From contig NC_133063.1 of the NCBI RefSeq assembly GCF_048771995.1, forward strand, positions 60,981,310 to 61,045,309: a stretch of DNA of 64,000 nt, written 5' to 3'. The translations under genes and the position numbers were made by a program. Below, one piece after another: positions 62,291-64,000 of this stretch; the first letter of the stretch is position 1; each line of letters starts with the position of its first letter. The stretch comes from Taeniopygia guttata. Its lineage: Eukaryota; Chordata; Aves; Passeriformes; Estrildidae. Below the pieces are notes generated by a model. That model saw nothing but the letters and a program-made list of their open reading frames with translations. It did not search any database and was not told the DNA's origin.

Positions 62291-64000
62291 GAGCTGGGTT
62301 CATCTATCCACTGATTTTCAGTTTCATACAGATATTATGAATTAAAGAGGTTTGATTTTTCAATTGCCTTCTTAGGAAATATTTAAATTTGAGGAGAAAG
62401 CATTTTAAAATCATAATTTAAAAATAAGCGTTTGTTCACCATTATTGGTTGAGTTTCTTTGTTTGGTTTTGGTTTTGTTTTTTTGTTTGTTTGTTTGTTT
62501 TGATTGTTTGTTTGTTTATTCTTTCCTGTCAAAAGCCCTGGGAATAGCTCCAGTGGGGGATTTAAACACTTTCTGTATTTCTACAAAACAAAACCAAAAA
62601 AACCACAACCCTACCACCACCCTCCCTGCCCCTGCAACACTACAACACCCAGATGCTCAAGCTCATGATTTACCATGACATCAAGACTTGCATGAAGAAG
62701 TTTGGTTCTGATCAGAATGAAATTCCCTCTCACTTTCAAGTGAACAGTTCTCTCCTATCAGTCTGATAAAGAGGGAATGGGGGTAGGGTTTGGAAAGAAG
62801 GGGAAATAGCAAACGCAGTTGTCTGGTTTAATTGTGTACAAATCAGCTTTGCTGCTTTACTTGTATCATCAGTTCACACTCTTGGGGTCATGTCCCAAAA
62901 TGTGACCAGAAGTAGCATGGACTCTTTATTGTTTAAGTGACACATGATGTCATCCTTGACAAGATGTTATCTGTAGTTATGATAATTTTAACCTAATAGC
63001 TGATTCAAAAGCCTGTCTTGAATAGCAAAACATTTTGTGGTAAAAGAGTGATAACAAAATCACCAATACAGTATATGAGGAAAAAAATCCTCTTATCAGA
63101 TAAGAAGGATGATATTGATAGACTCAAAATTACTCATAAATTACTTGAATAATGAGTTGACATGTGATACAAAATCCAGAAAAGGAAAGCATTGACCTAT
63201 TAATTATTACCATCAATTCAGAGGATTTATTCAAACTTCAAATTCCCCGATTCCTAATATATATGGCAAGCATCCAGCAAGCATAAATAGGATAAGCCTG
63301 GACTGCTCTTAAGCCAAATACTAGTAACAAAAGCTGGACACAAACTGTACATTTTATGTCTTTGAAATCACATTCACACATGACTATGATCTTTCATCTG
63401 CAGGCATGCATTTAATGATCACCATGAGTGTGCAGTTCTAACATTTATTATAAATTTCATCTGAGTTCTTGTTAAGAAAGCATTAACAAAAGAAAATATC
63501 TAAAGAAATACTATTTGGCCTCCACAGCAAACAACAAACTCAACATTTCCACATTTTCAGTTTTCCATCTTTGTAAAAATGATGTCTATACTGCAAAGAT
63601 GAATAATGTTAGAATGGAGTACAAATGCATGCCATTTTCTCATTTACTGAATATAGAGAATCTGTTCACAAAGAAAGCCTGTGAATGAAGTATGAGATGG
63701 GACCTGATTAGGACTGAAAAATATCTGTTCTCTGTAGTACTTCTACTGAACTTGGAATTTCCTACAATCAGAAAGTGGCTAATAGTTTTTCTACATGGGT
63801 AGTGACTAGAACTACAGGACGAGGTATTTAGAAAATGTAAAGCTATTCTTATCAGATCAGAGATACATGAAGGAGAATTTAATATTTGTAATGTTTGTAT
63901 AGAGATTTATCTCAGAGCCACTTCTTTCATTTATATTATTTCCCAGTCTAATCTAATATTTGCTTGGAATCTTGTGTTCAATACTTAGAACTGTAATAAA
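62291..64000. other. AT-rich DNA without recognisable gene
   Basis: No gene or interspersed repeat was recognised apart from the (TTTG)n tract at 62459-62520 and an A/C-rich stretch at about 62581-62650. The open frame at 62445-62678 begins in the simple repeat and is not a gene. Confidence 0.55.
62459..62520 (+). repeat. (TTTG)n simple repeat
   Basis: TTTG/TTTTG units in tandem over about 60 bases, with one GATT interruption near 62502. Confidence 0.88.

Noticed and set aside
61710..62303. 197-codon Gly/Arg-rich minus-strand open frame, the longest in the window
   Set aside because: Antisense to the 3' LTR, and its Gly/Arg richness follows from C-runs on the other strand. The 5' LTR copy keeps only a much shorter frame.

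Overview
This is a vertebrate, almost certainly avian, stretch of nuclear DNA with no recognisable protein-coding gene. The bird assignment rests on six fragments of CR1 LINE retrotransposons in both orientations, with the typical CR1 3' end (a run resembling 'ttccaaccca...attctatgat'), and on LTR fragments resembling endogenous retrovirus (ERV) families common in neoavian, especially songbird, genomes. The order or species cannot be fixed from the sequence. Open reading frames are all short, none matches a cellular protein family I know, and the DNA is visibly AT-rich. I read it as intergenic or deep intronic gene-desert sequence.

Layout. 1-9.2 kb: AT-rich DNA with three CR1 fragments: 1215-1779 (+), 3866-4555 (-), and 8085-9217 (+). 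The last keeps part of a decayed reverse-transcriptase reading frame with a broken catalytic motif. 9.2-17.9 kb: unique AT-rich DNA with a (TTCCCC)n tract at 14.4 kb. 17.9-24.6 kb: an LTR followed by a possible primer-binding site (about 17885-18450), a G/T-rich tract (19.75-19.92 kb), a well-matching ERV LTR 3' portion (23283-23728) and an LTR-like block (24100-24625). 24.6-44.9 kb: a long unique stretch with microsatellites and several perfect hairpins, the most striking a 106-bp nested palindrome cluster at 30640-30745. 44.9-59.3 kb: three more CR1 fragments (44.93, 52.41 and 57.10 kb), two short tandem duplications and further AT-rich DNA. 59.37-62.29 kb: a GC-rich island that is a short, LTR-flanked retroviral element with paired LTRs, a primer-binding site resembling the complement of initiator tRNA-Met, a consensus splice donor and two acceptor-like sites, but no recognisable gag, pol or env. 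62.3-64 kb: AT-rich DNA with no feature beyond a (TTTG)n tract.

Nothing indicates genes working together. The functional content is remnants of mobile elements plus simple repeats. The most interesting object is the non-autonomous ERV at 59.4-62.3 kb; second is the palindrome cluster at 30.64 kb. All family assignments come from reading the sequence against remembered consensus patterns, without a database search.
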